A stretch of 64,000 nucleotides of DNA, taken from Eulemur rufifrons (taxonomy: Eukaryota > Chordata > Mammalia > Primates > Lemuridae). Of the stretch, positions 37,837-48,438 are shown one piece after another. Made by a program: the position numbers and the translations under genes. Location of the stretch: positions 11,910,001 through 11,974,000 of the forward strand of contig NC_091006.1 of the NCBI RefSeq assembly GCF_041146395.1, in the 5' to 3' direction. The notes below the pieces were generated by a model. It had not been told where the DNA came from. It worked only from the letters and a program-made list of their open reading frames with translations, and searched no databases. Positions within the stretch are counted from its first letter, which is position 1. Every line of letters starts with the position of its first letter.

Positions 37837-38055
37837 AGGAAGCAGCGGCGGTGGTGGTCCAAGGCCCCGCTCGAAAAGCAATGCCGATTCTGGTTTCCTG
37901 GGACTGCGGCCCACTTCGGTGGACCCGGCGCTAAGGCGGCGGCGGCGAGGCCCGAGAAATAAGAAGCGGGGCTGGCGGCGGCTCGCTGAGGAGCCACTGG
38001 GGCTGGAGGTTGATCAGTTCCTGGAGGACGTGCGGTTGCAGGAGCGCACGAGCGG
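37829..38055 (+). CDS. NOP53: NOP53 coding exon 1
   Basis: [10 protein letters not shown] start, [37 protein letters not shown]; donor gtacgt; ends in phase 2. The frame stays open upstream to an ATG at 37688. Confidence 0.93.
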
Positions 38056-41000
38056 GTACGTGGGGCGGGACTTCCGGGAGCTGGGCCACGTTCTGTGCGG
38101 CCAGGTGCGAGGAAGAGAGTGCTTAGGGGGGTATTCCCGGGAGGCTGAGAGGCACCTGTCCCAGGTACCACCATGGGATCCGACAGGATGGGCTGCGGAC
38201 TCAGGGTGAGAAGCTGGGGAACTTGATAGAGTTACTAGATTTAGCAGAGCTTGGTGTGTTTCTAAGTGTTAATTTTTGTAAACTGAGTGACCAGGACTTA
38301 GCCTAGAAGAGTCCCATGGCGGGAAGAGGGTGCTCGAGTGAGCATAAGAGGAAGGCTGGACCTCGTGAGGTTAAACCTGTACCCTCCCCAACATCTTTGG
38401 CTGACGTCTGCTCTTCCATCTCCCAGAGGCTTGGTGTCAGAGGCCCCCAATGAAAAACTCTTCTTCGTGGACACTGGCTCCAAGGAAAAAGGTGAGGAGG
38501 GGCTTTTGTGGCCTGCAGCCTCTGAGATCTGTGTTAATGACATAGCTTGGAAAACAAATAACCTGCTAAAAGGGTCAGTTTTTTTTTTTTTTTTTAAAGA
38601 TCTCAGTGATTTCTTTTTTTTTTTTTATTTTATTTTATTTTTTTTTTTTTGAGACAGAGTCTCGCTTTGTTGCCCAGGCTAGAGTGAGTGCCGTGGCGTC
38701 AGCCTAGCTCACAGCAACCTCAAACTCCTGAGCTCAAGGGATCCTGCTGTCTCAGCCACCCGAGTAGCTGGGACTACAGGCATGCACCACCATGCCCGGC
38801 TAATTTTTTCTATACATATTTTTAGCTGTCCATATAATTTGTTTCTATTTTTAGTAGAGATGGGGTCTCGCTCTTGCTCCGGCTGGTCTCGAACTCCTGA
38901 GCTCAAACGATCCTCCCACCTCGGCCTCCCAGAGTGCTAGGATTACAGGCGTGAGCCACCGCGCCCGGCCATCTCAGTGATTTCTAAGCCTGGTAGGGAT
39001 CTGCCTTGATGAGTAGGTTAGAAATAAGTTAGGGGGTCTTCTGTCAGCATACAGAAAAGCAAGTCGAGGACTTGCTTGAAGGAATCAGACCTGTTTTAGT
39101 TAGTAAGAACAAGAGAGCTTGCTTTAATGAGCAGGTGAGAAACTAGTCTTAACCTGCTTGCTTTAATTTGCCGAAATTCAGGGTCAGGACCTGCTGAAAC
39201 AAGTGGGGGAGTGAGTTAGGGATTACTTTGATGAGTAATAGGGTTGACATCAACATATAGAAAAACAAGCTAAGAATAGATGGTCTGCTGTAGCGAGGGG
39301 ACTGAAAACAAGCTGAGAGTCTTTCTGTTGAGCTTGTAGGAGGTCAGTCGCAGGGTCTGTTTTAGTCAAGATGGAAGGACCTGTTTCAGTGATTGGGGTG
39401 AAAGGACCCGCTTTGAGGTATAGGAGACTTCGAATGAGCAGGTAAAAGGAGGTAAATGAGAGAGGTCAGCTTTCACAGAAGGGAGTAGATCTGATGTAGG
39501 AACAGAAAGGAAAAGTCAGGGACCTGCCCCAGTGGACAGGAGAGGAAGTATTAATAGTTAAAGGCTTGCCTTGGCCAGTGGCAGATCTCTTTAGGGAGCA
39601 GAGGAGAGGCAGTTTATGGGTTCGATTTTAGTAAGCAGCAGGGGCAAAGAGAACAGCGATCGTGAGCCTTCACAGGTGATCCCTGTGCTTTGTGCTTCTG
39701 AAATAATTACGTTTTCATAACAGCCCAGTGAGGGAGGTATTAACATCCTCAGTTTGGAGGCACAGAAGAGCTTCCGTTCTGACTATGTTTTATTCTAGAG
39801 TTTTTGCTTTTAACTGTTAGCCTTTAGAAGTAAAAAGCAAAGCACTCAAGGGATGCTGAGAATCGGCCATCCTGTGCGACAGTGACACCTGACCACCCGA
39901 TCTTTTCCCTGTTCTGTGGCTGTTTCCCTGCTGTGTCTGGGAGCCCCTCACGTGCGGGGTGGTGCGTGTGATGCCCTCTGTGTCCGCAGGACGTGGGTGG
40001 GGTGGAGGGTCAGGGCTTGAGCACCTTGGGTCCCACACTTGGGGGCCTCTGTTTTCCGTTGGGAGCCTGCGGTCAGTCTGGGGACCTCCCAGGTCTGCAC
40101 TGGGATGACTTGAGATACAAATATCATGGCTCCAATGGAGCTGAAATTGGGGGGCGGGGGCGGGGGCAGTCTTTGGTAGTGAGGAAGCCCCAGGCCTTGA
40201 CTCCTCCTTTCTCCCACTCCCAGAGCTGAAAAAGAAGAAGACCAAATTCCAGAAAAAGTCACTGCTTCTCAAGAAGCCCCTTCGTGTCGACCTCGTCCTC
40301 GAGAACACATCCAAGGTCTCTGCCCCCAAAGAGTGAGTGTCCCAATACCTCCATGCCATTCTTTCACACCAGACCCTGGTCCTAAAGGATTTCTGGGGGA
40401 GGGGGTGATAGATGAGGGTGATTTGAAAGGGAGGGTGGGGTCAGATTTGGGCTTTGGGGATTGGAAGGAGTGCCAGGATGCTGGGGCCGAGGCAGGCAAG
40501 GATGGGTCTGGACCTGGCTGGGGGCTTTGGGGACAGAGAGGAAGGGAAGGGTGGAAGCCATGTTTGGGAGGCACATCAAGCAGGGCCCAGAGGTTCAGTG
40601 CCATGGGGGAGAGGGTGGACGGTGATAGGGAGACAGCCAGGCTGCCCCTGAGATGGGCAAAGGGAAGGAGGAGTGGGTTTTGGGGTGATGCTGAGGTTGG
40701 TTTTGACGTGGTAGATGTGAGGTGCTTGGGGGACGCCTAGGACAAGACTATTGCTTGGTCAGTCTGGGGCTCAGGAGAGAGGCCTGCGCTGGGGATGGAC
40801 CTGGGGAGAGGGGGTCTCTGAAAGGCAGGCTAGGCACAGCCTTCTGGGGAGGGGGTGCTGGGGAAGGAGCTGCCTGAACGGTGGGGGTAGCCTGACTGAC
40901 TGGAAGGAGGCTCTGCTGCTTCTCGGGCTGTCACCTCACCCACCATACTGTGCCGTCTCTCCCCGGCCAGCATCCTCGCTCACCAGGTCCCCAACGCCAA

Positions 41001-44000
41001 GAAGCTCCGGCGGAAGGAGCAGCTATGGGAGAAGCTGACGAAGCAGGGCGAGCTGCCCCGGGAGGTGCGCAGGGCCCAGGCCCGGCTTCTCAACCCTCCT
41101 GTGGCCAAGACCAAGCCCGGGCCCCAGGACACCGTCGAGCGGCCCTTCTACGACCTCTGGGCCCTGGACAGTGAGTGATCCTGCTGTTAATCTGTGACCA
41201 GGGACAGGTCTGTCACGTGCAGTTGTGTGTGTTGTGCACCGTACAAGAGCACAGTGTCTAAGGGGATCCTCTGTGAGTATTGCTTTGACGATCTCCCAGC
41301 AGAGTCGAATGTCTTGAAGGGGTGCCCTTTTCCGTTTGTGCTTTCCTTTCCTGAGTCGTGGGGGCTCCTCTACTCGCTGAACCCTGTCCAGACTCAGTTT
41401 TGCCTGGTGTTCAAGGCTCCTCAGGGTCTGAGAGTCAGTCCTTCCCTCTCCTGAGCTTTAGTCCCACCTTTCTGAAATCTGGAGGGTCTGGAGGGAGGGG
41501 GTCAGGGCCCTCTCCCACACCAGGAAAGCCCCCGGCAGCTGCCCTGCCTGTCTCCACAGACCCTCTGGACAGGCCATTGGTTGGCCAGGACGAGTTTTTC
41601 TTGGAGCAGACTAAGAAGAAAGGAGTGAAGGTGAGACTTGTGGGAAGGGCATCCTGGGTGGGGGGCGCCGAGGAGGGGCCGAAGAGCTGGGTCTCAGAGC
41701 TGGTCAGTCCCAGTGACCAAGAACCGAGAACCCCCGTGCTGGTGTGGGGCGGCCAGGGTTCCTGTGCCCGCTCCGGTGCTGACTGATGTGGAAAGCCGGC
41801 CTCACCTCTCTGTGGCCTGGTCCGGCTTCGGTAAGAGGGGGCTGAAATGGTGCTAAGCTCACGGGACGGTGGGGAACATTTTAAGGGGCGATGCGTGAAA
41901 AAGCTGCGAACAGTGCCTGGCACACAGTAGTGTCGTCTGTTTTAGTGTTTGATTTGTAACCGCCTTCATCTTGAGCTGCTGGACCCCGAGGGTCAGAGCC
42001 CAGGTGCTTTAGAATTTCTGGGGTTCAGCTTCTCCCTGTCAGGCACTGGGGTGCAGCAAGGAGTAAAGGGGTGGGGGGGGGGCTCATCTTGCCAGCAATT
42101 TGGGTTGCGGTTGGTTCTTTAATAGGGGGAGGTCAGGGTGTGGTGGCAGGTCAGCTGGACGTGCTTCAGGGTGGCCAGGGAAGCCCCAGCTGGGAAGAAT
42201 ACAGTACCAGCGGGGTTAGAGACCTGGTGGGGGGAGCAAAGGAGCAAGTCATGCCCGAGATGGGAGGGGAGACCCTCCAGGTCGGGCACAGCAAGTGCAG
42301 AGGCTGCAGAGTGGGACCGAATGTTCCCAGAACCTTCAGGAGGCCAGTGTGGTCAGGGAAGGGGTGCAGGCCTGGTGGCGGGGGCCACCAGAGCGTGGGA
42401 GAGCAGTGGGATCCCAGTGGCCGCTCCGAGGAGGTTGGACCGTGGCCGGGCAGGCAAGCAGGGCTAGAGACCCTGGGAGCCAAGGGCATGAGGGTAGGGC
42501 CTGCGACAGCTCTGCTGGGGCTGCAGGTGACTGGGGACAGAGTCCTAGGGCAGAAGCACCAGGACTCACCGGTAGTTGGTGTGGGAGGAGCTTGGGGGGC
42601 ATCCAGGTGACCCCAGGCTTATGCTGGAGACCATGGGGGCCTTTGCTGGGTGGAGACCAGGCAGGGGGGAAGGCGGACAGTCTGGAAGTGGAGCGCGCAC
42701 TCGGGTCCCCTGCAGGTCCTTTGGAAGGTGTTAATCCCATTCATGGGTGTAGCTCTCGTGACTTGATCACCTCCTAAACGCCCCGCTTCTTAATGTTGGC
42801 GGTTAACTTTCGACATACGACTGGGGGGGGGAGGCAGGTTCAGACCGTAGCGTGGTCTTACCCTGCCTGGGCCATGTCTTCCCCAGCGGCCACCGCGTCT
42901 CCACACCAAGCCCTCCCAGGCTCCCGCCGTGGAGGTGATGCCTGCCGGAGCCTCCTACAACCCGTCCTTTGAAGACCACCAGGTACGCAGCCCCCAGCCC
43001 TGTCCTCACCTGCGCTCCGCCGCCCAGTTGGCGCTGCCCTCGCCAGGAGCGGGCCCTGCGCTGGCTGGTGCTGGGGTCTCAGATGCGACCAAGGCAGCGC
43101 CGGCCCACTGTCCAGTGTGGGGCCGGACCTGTTCCCGTTTAACAGGCATACATTGAGTACAGGTGTTGCCAACAAAGGGACAAAACCCCTGCCCTGGAGG
43201 AGCACCGTTCTAAGGGACAGGTTACTGGAGGGAGGTCAAGGTGATTGTCGTAGGGGCAGGAGGCTCATTTGAACGGTGTTGAGCGTTCGTGCAAAGGGCT
43301 CGGCCAGCCAGGAGCAGGCGGCGGGGGCCTCGCGGGCAGTGGCGTCTGCAGCAGCAGCAGGGTCGCTGTTCCAAGGGCAAGGTTGGCCCCGAGCGGAGGA
43401 CGCACCTAACTCTAGTGCGTTCAGCTTGGACTGGACAGGGGAGGGTGGGCCCTACAGGACGGGCGTCAGGATCGGTCTTTCCTGTTTCTGCCTCCCCGTG
43501 GCTGCTTTGCGGAGCTGTGGTTTACATACCGCGCAGTCACCCGCTCATAGCGCGTGATCTGGTGGGTTTTAGTGACCCGTGTGCAGCCAGCACCTCAGTT
43601 AATTTTAGAGCTTTCTCATCATCTCCCCAAAAGAAACCGCAGGCCCATCAGCCATTGCCCCCCAATTCCGTCTCCCTTAGTCTTAGGCAGCCACCACCCT
43701 GTCTCTAGGGACTTGCCTGTCCTGGACAGTTCACGTAAGCGAACCTGAGGCATGGAGACCAGGGGCTCCTCACAGATACGCAGGGTGGCTGCAAGGGTGG
43801 GGGGTCCGAAAGCGCCCTCTGGTGGCCGTAGCAGGGTGGGAGAAGAGGAGGGGCCAGGCCAGGGGCTGTGGGCGCTGGCGGGGAGAGGTTGGGGGTAGCA
43901 GGGTCAGGCCTGTGAAGTCCCAGGCGGTCCTCACCCCACCCCTGCGTCCTCACAGACCCTGCTGTCAGCAGCGCACGAGGTGGAGCTGCAGCGGCAGAAG

Positions 44001-46500
44001 GAGGCGGAGAAGCTGGAGCGCCAGCTGGCCCTGCCCGCCGGGGAGCAGGCCGCCACCCAGGTGAGCCACGCCTGCCCAGCGCCCGTGTCCCTCCCCTCCC
44101 CTCCCGCTCCCCGCCCCTGACTCCGCTGCCCTGTCCCCCAGGAGTCCACGTTCCAGGAGCTCTGCGAGGGGCTGCTGGAGGAGTCCGATGGCGAGGGGGA
44201 GCCGGGCCAGGGCAAGGGCCCCGAGGTCGCAGAAGCTGAGGCCGGCCTCGCGCCCGCCCGCCTGGCCACCGCTGAGAAGAAGACGGAGCAGCAGCGGCGG
44301 CGGGAGAAGGAGGCCCGCAGGCTGGTGAGCACCGGGTCGGGCTGCCCACGGCCTCTGATCCCCCCAACCCCGTCCTGCCACCGGCCTGCTCTCCTTCCCC
44401 GAGCCTGCACTTTGTGCTGCGTGGCATCTTCCCTGCTGCTTTGTCCGCTGAGACCTGTTTCCCAGCAGCCCCTAGGCTGGGCTGGGGGTGCAGGGGTCCC
44501 CGGTGTGCTGTGAGAGGCAGGGAGTGGGGAGGTTCATGGACCGCAGAGAAGGAAACGGATGACCAAGGTGGTTTCAGAAAACAGCTGTTCTGACGGCACT
44601 GGAGCAGCTGGTGATGTGACCAGGGACAGGGGTCGGGAAAGGCCAGAAGGCCCCCAGGGCTGGCTGGTGCCCACTGGGCCTTAACCCCACCCTGTCCCCA
44701 CAGCGGGCACAGCAGGCTGCGGTGCGGGCTGCCCGGCTCCGGCACCAGGAGCTGTTCAGGCTGCGCGGGATCAAGGCCCAGGTGGCCCGGCGGCTGGCGG
44801 AGCTGGCGCTGCGGCGGAGGCGGCGGCAGGCACAGCGGCTGGCCGAGGCCGACAAGCCCCGCAGGCTGGGGCGGCTCAAGTGAGACCCGGGCTGGGGGTC
44901 CCCGGGGGAGGCTGGTGGGGGGGAGTCCAGACCCCACGTCCTGACACCTTCCTGCCTCTGCTAAGGAGGCCCCCTCCTGAGAGCCCCCCCAGAGCCCTGT
45001 GTTCTCAGAGGCCCACCCTTCCCCGGGAGTGGGCTTTGGACTTGGTGTCCCTGGGCCCTGCCAGGGACCGAGTCCCCCGAACACCTGCCTCCTGCTGTCC
45101 AGGTATCAGGCCCCCGACATTGATGTGCAGCTCAGCTCGGAGCTATCGGACTCGCTCAGGACCCTGAAGGTACTTGCTTGGCCGGGGCAGCGTGGTGCTG
45201 TGGGGGTCTGTGCCCAGTGATGACACCCATCCTTGCTCCCCGTGCCCCCCAGGGGCTGTGGGCGACACCTTGGCTGCCCCTGGGCCAGGCTGGTTGGGGC
45301 CAGTGCCTGGGGGCTGAGGGCACAGGGTCTTGCGGTGGTGGTCCTGGGGTGAGGGGCTGGGTGGTGGTTGGGCCTGTGGCCCTCATAGGCCCTCCCAGCT
45401 GGGTCCCTCTTGCAGTCCCGTCTCCTGGCCCCCGTCTCGACCCTCTTCAGGACTAAAAGGGTTTCCTAAAGCTCAAAACGGACTCTGTTCCTCCCCCAGT
45501 TCAGAACCTGCTGTGGCTCCCCAGTGCCCAGAGGGAGCCCAGCTCGTCCCCACAGCCACAAGCTTGCATGGCCTGGCCTTGAGGATCCAGCCAGCTGTGT
45601 CTCCGTGGGCCGTGCGCCTTCTCCCTGGGACCTGGCCTTTGCACTGTTGTCCCTCTGCCAGGCCTTCCCTCTTCCACTGCCTCAGCAGCCTCCGTCCTGT
45701 GGGTTCCTCCATGCCCAGCTGAGAGGCAGCCGTGGGTCGGTGGCCATTGCCCCCCAGGACCGAGCACCGTGAGCTCGGGGCCAGGCCGAGTGCCCGCTGC
45801 TCTGGAGGCAGCGCTGGGGAGACTGAATGAAGGGCCTGAGCCCCGCTGGGACCCCCCCCTCCCAGCGTCCGAGGCCCTCGGGCTTCTGCCAGGCCCCGCT
45901 GAGGCCTCCCTCCCTCTTTGTCCCGCAGCCCGAGGGCAACATCCTCCGAGACCGGTTCAAGAGCTTCCAGAGGAGGAATATGATCGAGCCTCGCGAGAGA
46001 GCCAAGTGAGGGCCCTGGGGCTGCGGTGGGGGTGAGGGCATCTGGAACCCACCCCTGAGCTTGGCGAGGTCCCGGGTCACCAATGGCTCCTTTGTCCCTT
46101 CTCCAGGTTCAAGCGCAAGTACAAAGTGAAGCTCGTGGAGAAGCGGGCGTTCCGGGAGATCCAGTGAGTGGGGCCCCTTCTCTGTCAGGGCAGGCTGGTC
46201 TGCCTCTGACCCGCTCAAACTGAAGGAAAGGACCCCTTCTCCTTCCGTGTGGCATCTGCCGGGGCCCTGGGCCTTTCCTCTTTCCCAACCCCAGCAGCTG
46301 TGGCCAGCGGTTGAACAGCGCCCTCTTGGCCAGGCCCGGGGGAGGGTCAGCCCACCCGGAGGCCGTGAACCCAGATTGGGGCTGGGAGGGTCCCCAACGG
46401 GAAACTGAAGGGCAGAAGGGAGCTGTCAAGTGGGCAAGGACGTGGGGCCCTCTCTGTCCTCAGCCCCTCTCAGCCCCTCTCTTCCGTCCCCAGGTTATAG
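37829..46500 (+). CDS. NOP53: NOP53 (GLTSCR2), ribosome biogenesis factor, complete
   Basis: NOP53 is a nucleolar protein needed for 60S subunit assembly: it binds pre-60S particles near the 5S RNP and recruits the MTR4/exosome for ITS2 removal; human work also links it to p53 and PTEN stability. Thirteen coding exons (37829-38055, 38427-38491, 40224-40332, 40971-41170, 41560-41630, 42887-42982, 43956-44060, 44142-44324, 44704-44879, 45103-45169, 45929-46005, 46107-46163, 46494-46500) join in phase to 479 residues (human 478, from memory). Visible: basic nucleolar signal [16 protein letters not shown] at 36-51, an MTR4-binding arch motif LFFVD at 87-91, charged coiled-coil-like Arg/Glu-rich segments in exons 7-9, and a basic C-terminus ending FREIQL. 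The ATG at 37829 has a strong context, but an in-frame ATG lies upstream at 37688. Confidence 0.96.
38427..38491 (+). CDS. NOP53: NOP53 coding exon 2, MTR4-binding motif
   Basis: Acceptor catctcccag, donor gtgagg. Encodes [25 protein letters not shown] fits the arch-interacting motif. Confidence 0.93.
38615..38970 (-). mobile_element. Strepsirrhine Alu with target-site duplication
   Basis: T-rich head, gagacagagtctcgctttgt, ends gtgagccaccgcgcccggcc. Duplication atctcagtgatttct at 38600-38614 and 38971-38985. Confidence 0.93.
39000..39620 (+). repeat. Degenerate minisatellite in NOP53 intron 2
   Basis: Related words recur about a dozen times at 25-70 base spacing: gacctgttttagttag, gcttgctttaatgagcagg, ggacctgctgaaac, attactttgatgagtaa, ggtctgttttagtcaag, ggacctgtttcagtgat, ggacccgctttgagg, ggacctgccccagtgg. 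Confidence 0.5.
40224..40332 (+). CDS. NOP53: NOP53 coding exon 3
   Basis: Acceptor cactcccag, donor gtgagt. [20 protein letters not shown] then [16 protein letters not shown]. The acceptor at 40223 keeps frame; the alternative two bases later would not. Confidence 0.92.
40333..40970 (+). other. NOP53 intron 3
   Basis: G-rich, L2-like wording over about 40380-40760; otherwise nothing seen. Confidence 0.45.
40971..41170 (+). CDS. NOP53: NOP53 coding exon 4
   Basis: Acceptor ccccggccag, donor gtgagt. [52 protein letters not shown]. Confidence 0.95.
41171..41559 (+). other. NOP53 intron 4
   Basis: No repeat or RNA gene recognised. Confidence 0.4.
41560..41630 (+). CDS. NOP53: NOP53 coding exon 5
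   Basis: Acceptor gtctccacag, donor gtgaga. [20 protein letters not shown] then KGVK; phase 1 in, phase 0 out. Confidence 0.95.
41631..42886 (+). other. NOP53 intron 5 with L2 remnant
   Basis: About 42010-42500 is a diverged L2 (gggcacagcaagtgcagagg, ccagtgtggtcagggaaggg). The rest is GC-rich without features. Confidence 0.5.
42887..42982 (+). CDS. NOP53: NOP53 coding exon 6
   Basis: Acceptor cttccccag, donor gtacgc. [18 protein letters not shown] then [14 protein letters not shown]; 32 codons. Confidence 0.94.
42983..43955 (+). other. NOP53 intron 6
   Basis: About 43150-43410 is L2-like (ccctgccctggaggagcacc). 43470-43740 resembles the old L1-type segment also seen at 17630. A CTCF-like motif lies at 43811. 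Confidence 0.5.
43811..43825 (-). promoter_or_regulatory. CTCF-like motif in NOP53 intron 6
   Basis: Reverse strand CCACCAGAGGGCGCT, a full match to the CTCF core. Confidence 0.55.
43956..44060 (+). CDS. NOP53: NOP53 coding exon 7
   Basis: Acceptor cgtcctcacag, donor gtgagc. [20 protein letters not shown] then [15 protein letters not shown]; 35 codons, helical and charged. Confidence 0.95.
44142..44324 (+). CDS. NOP53: NOP53 coding exon 8
   Basis: Acceptor ctgtcccccag, donor gtgagc. [20 protein letters not shown], an acidic patch, then [16 protein letters not shown]; 61 codons. Confidence 0.95.
44325..44703 (+). other. NOP53 intron 8
   Basis: 379 bases; no repeat or RNA gene recognised. 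Confidence 0.4.
44704..44879 (+). CDS. NOP53: NOP53 coding exon 9
   Basis: Acceptor gtccccacag, donor gtgaga. [20 protein letters not shown], an Arg/Ala-rich helical stretch; ends in phase 2 within a Lys codon. Confidence 0.95.
45103..45169 (+). CDS. NOP53: NOP53 coding exon 10
   Basis: Acceptor ctgctgtccag, donor gtactt. [19 protein letters not shown] then RTLK; phase 0 out into the snoRNA-bearing intron. Confidence 0.94.
45170..45928 (+). other. NOP53 intron 10, host of SNORD23
   Basis: The snoRNA sits near the 5' end of the intron (45209-45324). The remainder is C-rich with no other feature recognised. Confidence 0.6.
45209..45324 (+). ncRNA. SNORD23: Box C/D snoRNA SNORD23 (HBII-115)
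   Basis: A 116-base box C/D candidate in a NOP53 intron, on the host strand, where SNORD23 lies in human. Terminal stem TGTGCCC (45209-45215) pairs perfectly with GGGCACA (45318-45324). C box GTGATGA is at 45217-45223 and D box CTGA at 45314-45317. The interior (aggggctgtgggcgacacct, tgggccaggctggttggggc) matches my memory of human SNORD23. Released by debranching of the spliced intron; I know of no firmly established methylation target. Confidence 0.88.
45929..46005 (+). CDS. NOP53: NOP53 coding exon 11
   Basis: Acceptor tttgtcccgcag, donor gtgagg. [18 protein letters not shown] then IEPRERA; phase 2 out. Confidence 0.95.
46107..46163 (+). CDS. NOP53: NOP53 coding exon 12
   Basis: Acceptor ccttctccag, donor gtgagt. 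[19 protein letters not shown] plus two bases of a Gln codon. Confidence 0.95.
46494..46500 (+). CDS. NOP53: NOP53 last coding exon (7 coding bases)
   Basis: Acceptor cgtccccag; g-tta-tag completes Gln, adds Leu and stops, giving the family C-terminus FREIQL. Easily missed by gene finders because so few bases are coding; the UTR continues to about 46550. Confidence 0.93.
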
Positions 46501-46528
46501 CTGCCGCGGCCGCCGGAGCCCCCCCTTC

Positions 46529-46534
46529 AATAAA
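46529..46534 (+). terminator. NOP53: NOP53 poly(A) signal AATAAA
   Basis: Only 28 bases after the stop, giving a very short 3' UTR, followed by a tgtg-rich stretch (gctgcgtgtgtgac). Confidence 0.85.
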
Positions 46535-47030
46535 GCACCTTGTGACCGACACCTCGGGCTGCGTGTGTGACTTGTCTCTCTCCCCCAGGCAGCTTCTGTC
46601 TCGGTGAGGTCTCTGTACATCCCCCTTGGGGTGCAAGGATGTAGGTGCCAGAACATTCCTTTCCTCCAGGGTCTGGTGAGACCCCAGGGCGTGTGGAAGG
46701 GCTGTGAGCCCACCGAGTCACGGCCCATCTGACAGTGAGGCCATTACAGGGGTGGGTGGGTCCTAAAAGGACAGTAGGCAGGGCGGACAGGGCGAGCAGC
46801 GTGCCCGGAAGTTGCAGGTGAGGGGAGGCGAAGCTGAGACCACCCTGGATTTTCTCCTGCCCCAGGTGACGGAGAGCAGCTCCTGTCACACTGACGGGGG
46901 GAGGGGAGAGGTGGCAGCAGCTGGCGTCTGCCAGGCGCCTGTTGTATTTCTAAGCAGATGCATTAACTCGTTGAACCCTCACAACCCAGTTAAGGAGACT
47001 GTAACTGTCCCCATTGTAAAGCCAAGGAAG

Positions 47031-47197
47031 GGCTGGGCGTGGTGGCGCTTGTAATTCTAGCACGTGGGGAGGCTGAGGCGGGAGGATCGCTCGAGGCCAG
47101 GAGTTGGAGGCTGCAGTGAGCCGTGGTTGCACCACTGCGTCTAGTCTGGGCGACAGACCCTGTCTGTAAAACACATAAAAGATTAAAAAAAAAAAAG
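47031..47197 (+). mobile_element. Alu-like monomer
   Basis: ggctgggcgtggtggcgctt, ggaggctgaggcgggaggat and ctgggcgacagaccctgtct, ending in A-rich sequence. Confidence 0.75.
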
Positions 47198-47772
47198 TAA
47201 GGAAACACATAAAATAAGGTTTATTTTTCCTCCCTTTTCCCACACCTATTTTTAGAAGATTTCTTTTAACCTTTATAAGAAACGAAGGACCCTGTTCTCA
47301 CTGTAAATCATTCACTGCCAAGCAAACGTATGACTGTCACCCTTGACCTTGGCCTTCCGTTCGCATCCACGCCCATCTCCTCTGAGCAGGGATCTGTCCC
47401 TGCAGTTTGGGGTGAATGATTATGTTTTAATGTGTAATCCTACTAAATTCCATGTACTTGTGAAAATAGAATAGTTTCGATTTTTCTGTTTCCTGGGACC
47501 ACACCACACGTGGTTCTACAGCTGGCTTTTTAGTGCCTCTTGGAGATAATTGTGTCTGGACACTGCTGCGTAGGGTCCTATCACATCTGTGTGGGGTGCT
47601 GCCCAGCCAGGCCTGTGCTGCCCCTCCTGAGTTGGAATGGATGTCCCTGTCCACATGCCTTTGCAAATGTGCCTGCAGGATGAGTACTGGAAGTGCATCT
47701 CTGGGCCAAAGGCACGAGTATTTGTAGCATGTCATTTGATGGATTCAACCAAATTGCTCTCTGTAAAGGCTG

Positions 47773-48064
47773 TATTGTTTTAGAGACAGGGTCTCACTTT
47801 AACGTCCAGGCTGGAGAGCGGTGGCTTGATGATAGCTTATGGACAGTAACCTTGAACTCCTGGGCTCAAGTGATCCTCCTGCCTCAGCTTCCTGAGCAGC
47901 TGGGACTACAGGCACATGTCACCACACCCAGCTATTTTAAAAATTTGTAGATACGAGGTCTTGATATTTTGCCCAGGCTGGTGTGAAACTCTTGGCCTTA
48001 AGTGATCCTCCTGCCTCAGCCTTCCATAGTGCTGGGATTAGAGGTACGAGCCATTGTACCTGGC
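47773..48064 (-). mobile_element. Old Alu dimer
   Basis: gagacagggtctcactttaa ... gagccattgtacctggc, diverged in both monomers. Confidence 0.8.
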
Positions 48065-48138
48065 TGCTGTGCTGATTTTTATTCCAGTAGCACAGGAGCT
48101 CACTGATTCCGCATTTGCCACTGTGTGATCTCTCTCTC

Positions 48139-48438
48139 TCTTTTTTTCTTTTTTTTTTGAGACAGAGTCTCACTCTGTTGGCTTGGCTTGAGTACCATGG
48201 CGTCAGCCTAGCTCACAGCAACCTCAAACTCCTGGGCTCAAGCGATCCTCCTGCCTCAGCCTCCCGAGTAGTTGGGTCTACAGGTGCACGCCACTACACC
48301 CAGCTAATTTTTCTATTTTTAGTAGAGATGGGGTCTCGCTCTAGCTCAGGCTGGTCTTGAACTCCTGAGCTCTAGTGATCCTCCTGCCTCGGCCTCTCAG
48401 AGTGCTAGGATTACAGGCGTGAGCCACTTCGCCCAGCC
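48139..48438 (-). mobile_element. Strepsirrhine Alu
   Basis: CT/T-rich head, gagacagagtctcactctgt, gcgtcagcctagctcacagc, ends gccacttcgcccagcc. Directly follows the old Alu at 47773-48064. Confidence 0.88.

Larger units (their letters stand above)
38492..40223 (+). other. NOP53 intron 2 with Alu and degenerate minisatellite
   Basis: An Alu lies at 38615-38970. 39000-39620 carries a degenerate, irregularly spaced repeat of the type gga-cctg-ctttagtgagcagg. The remainder to 40223 has no recognised feature. Confidence 0.6.

Noticed and set aside
43705..45084. Antisense open frame of 459 codons across NOP53 exons 7-9
   Set aside because: Runs through sense introns and exons alike, low-complexity, and shares no recognised domain; a GC-rich shadow.
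46317..46331. CTCF-like core agcgccctcttggcc in the last NOP53 intron
   Set aside because: Several mismatches to the 5' half of the core; weaker than the listed sites.
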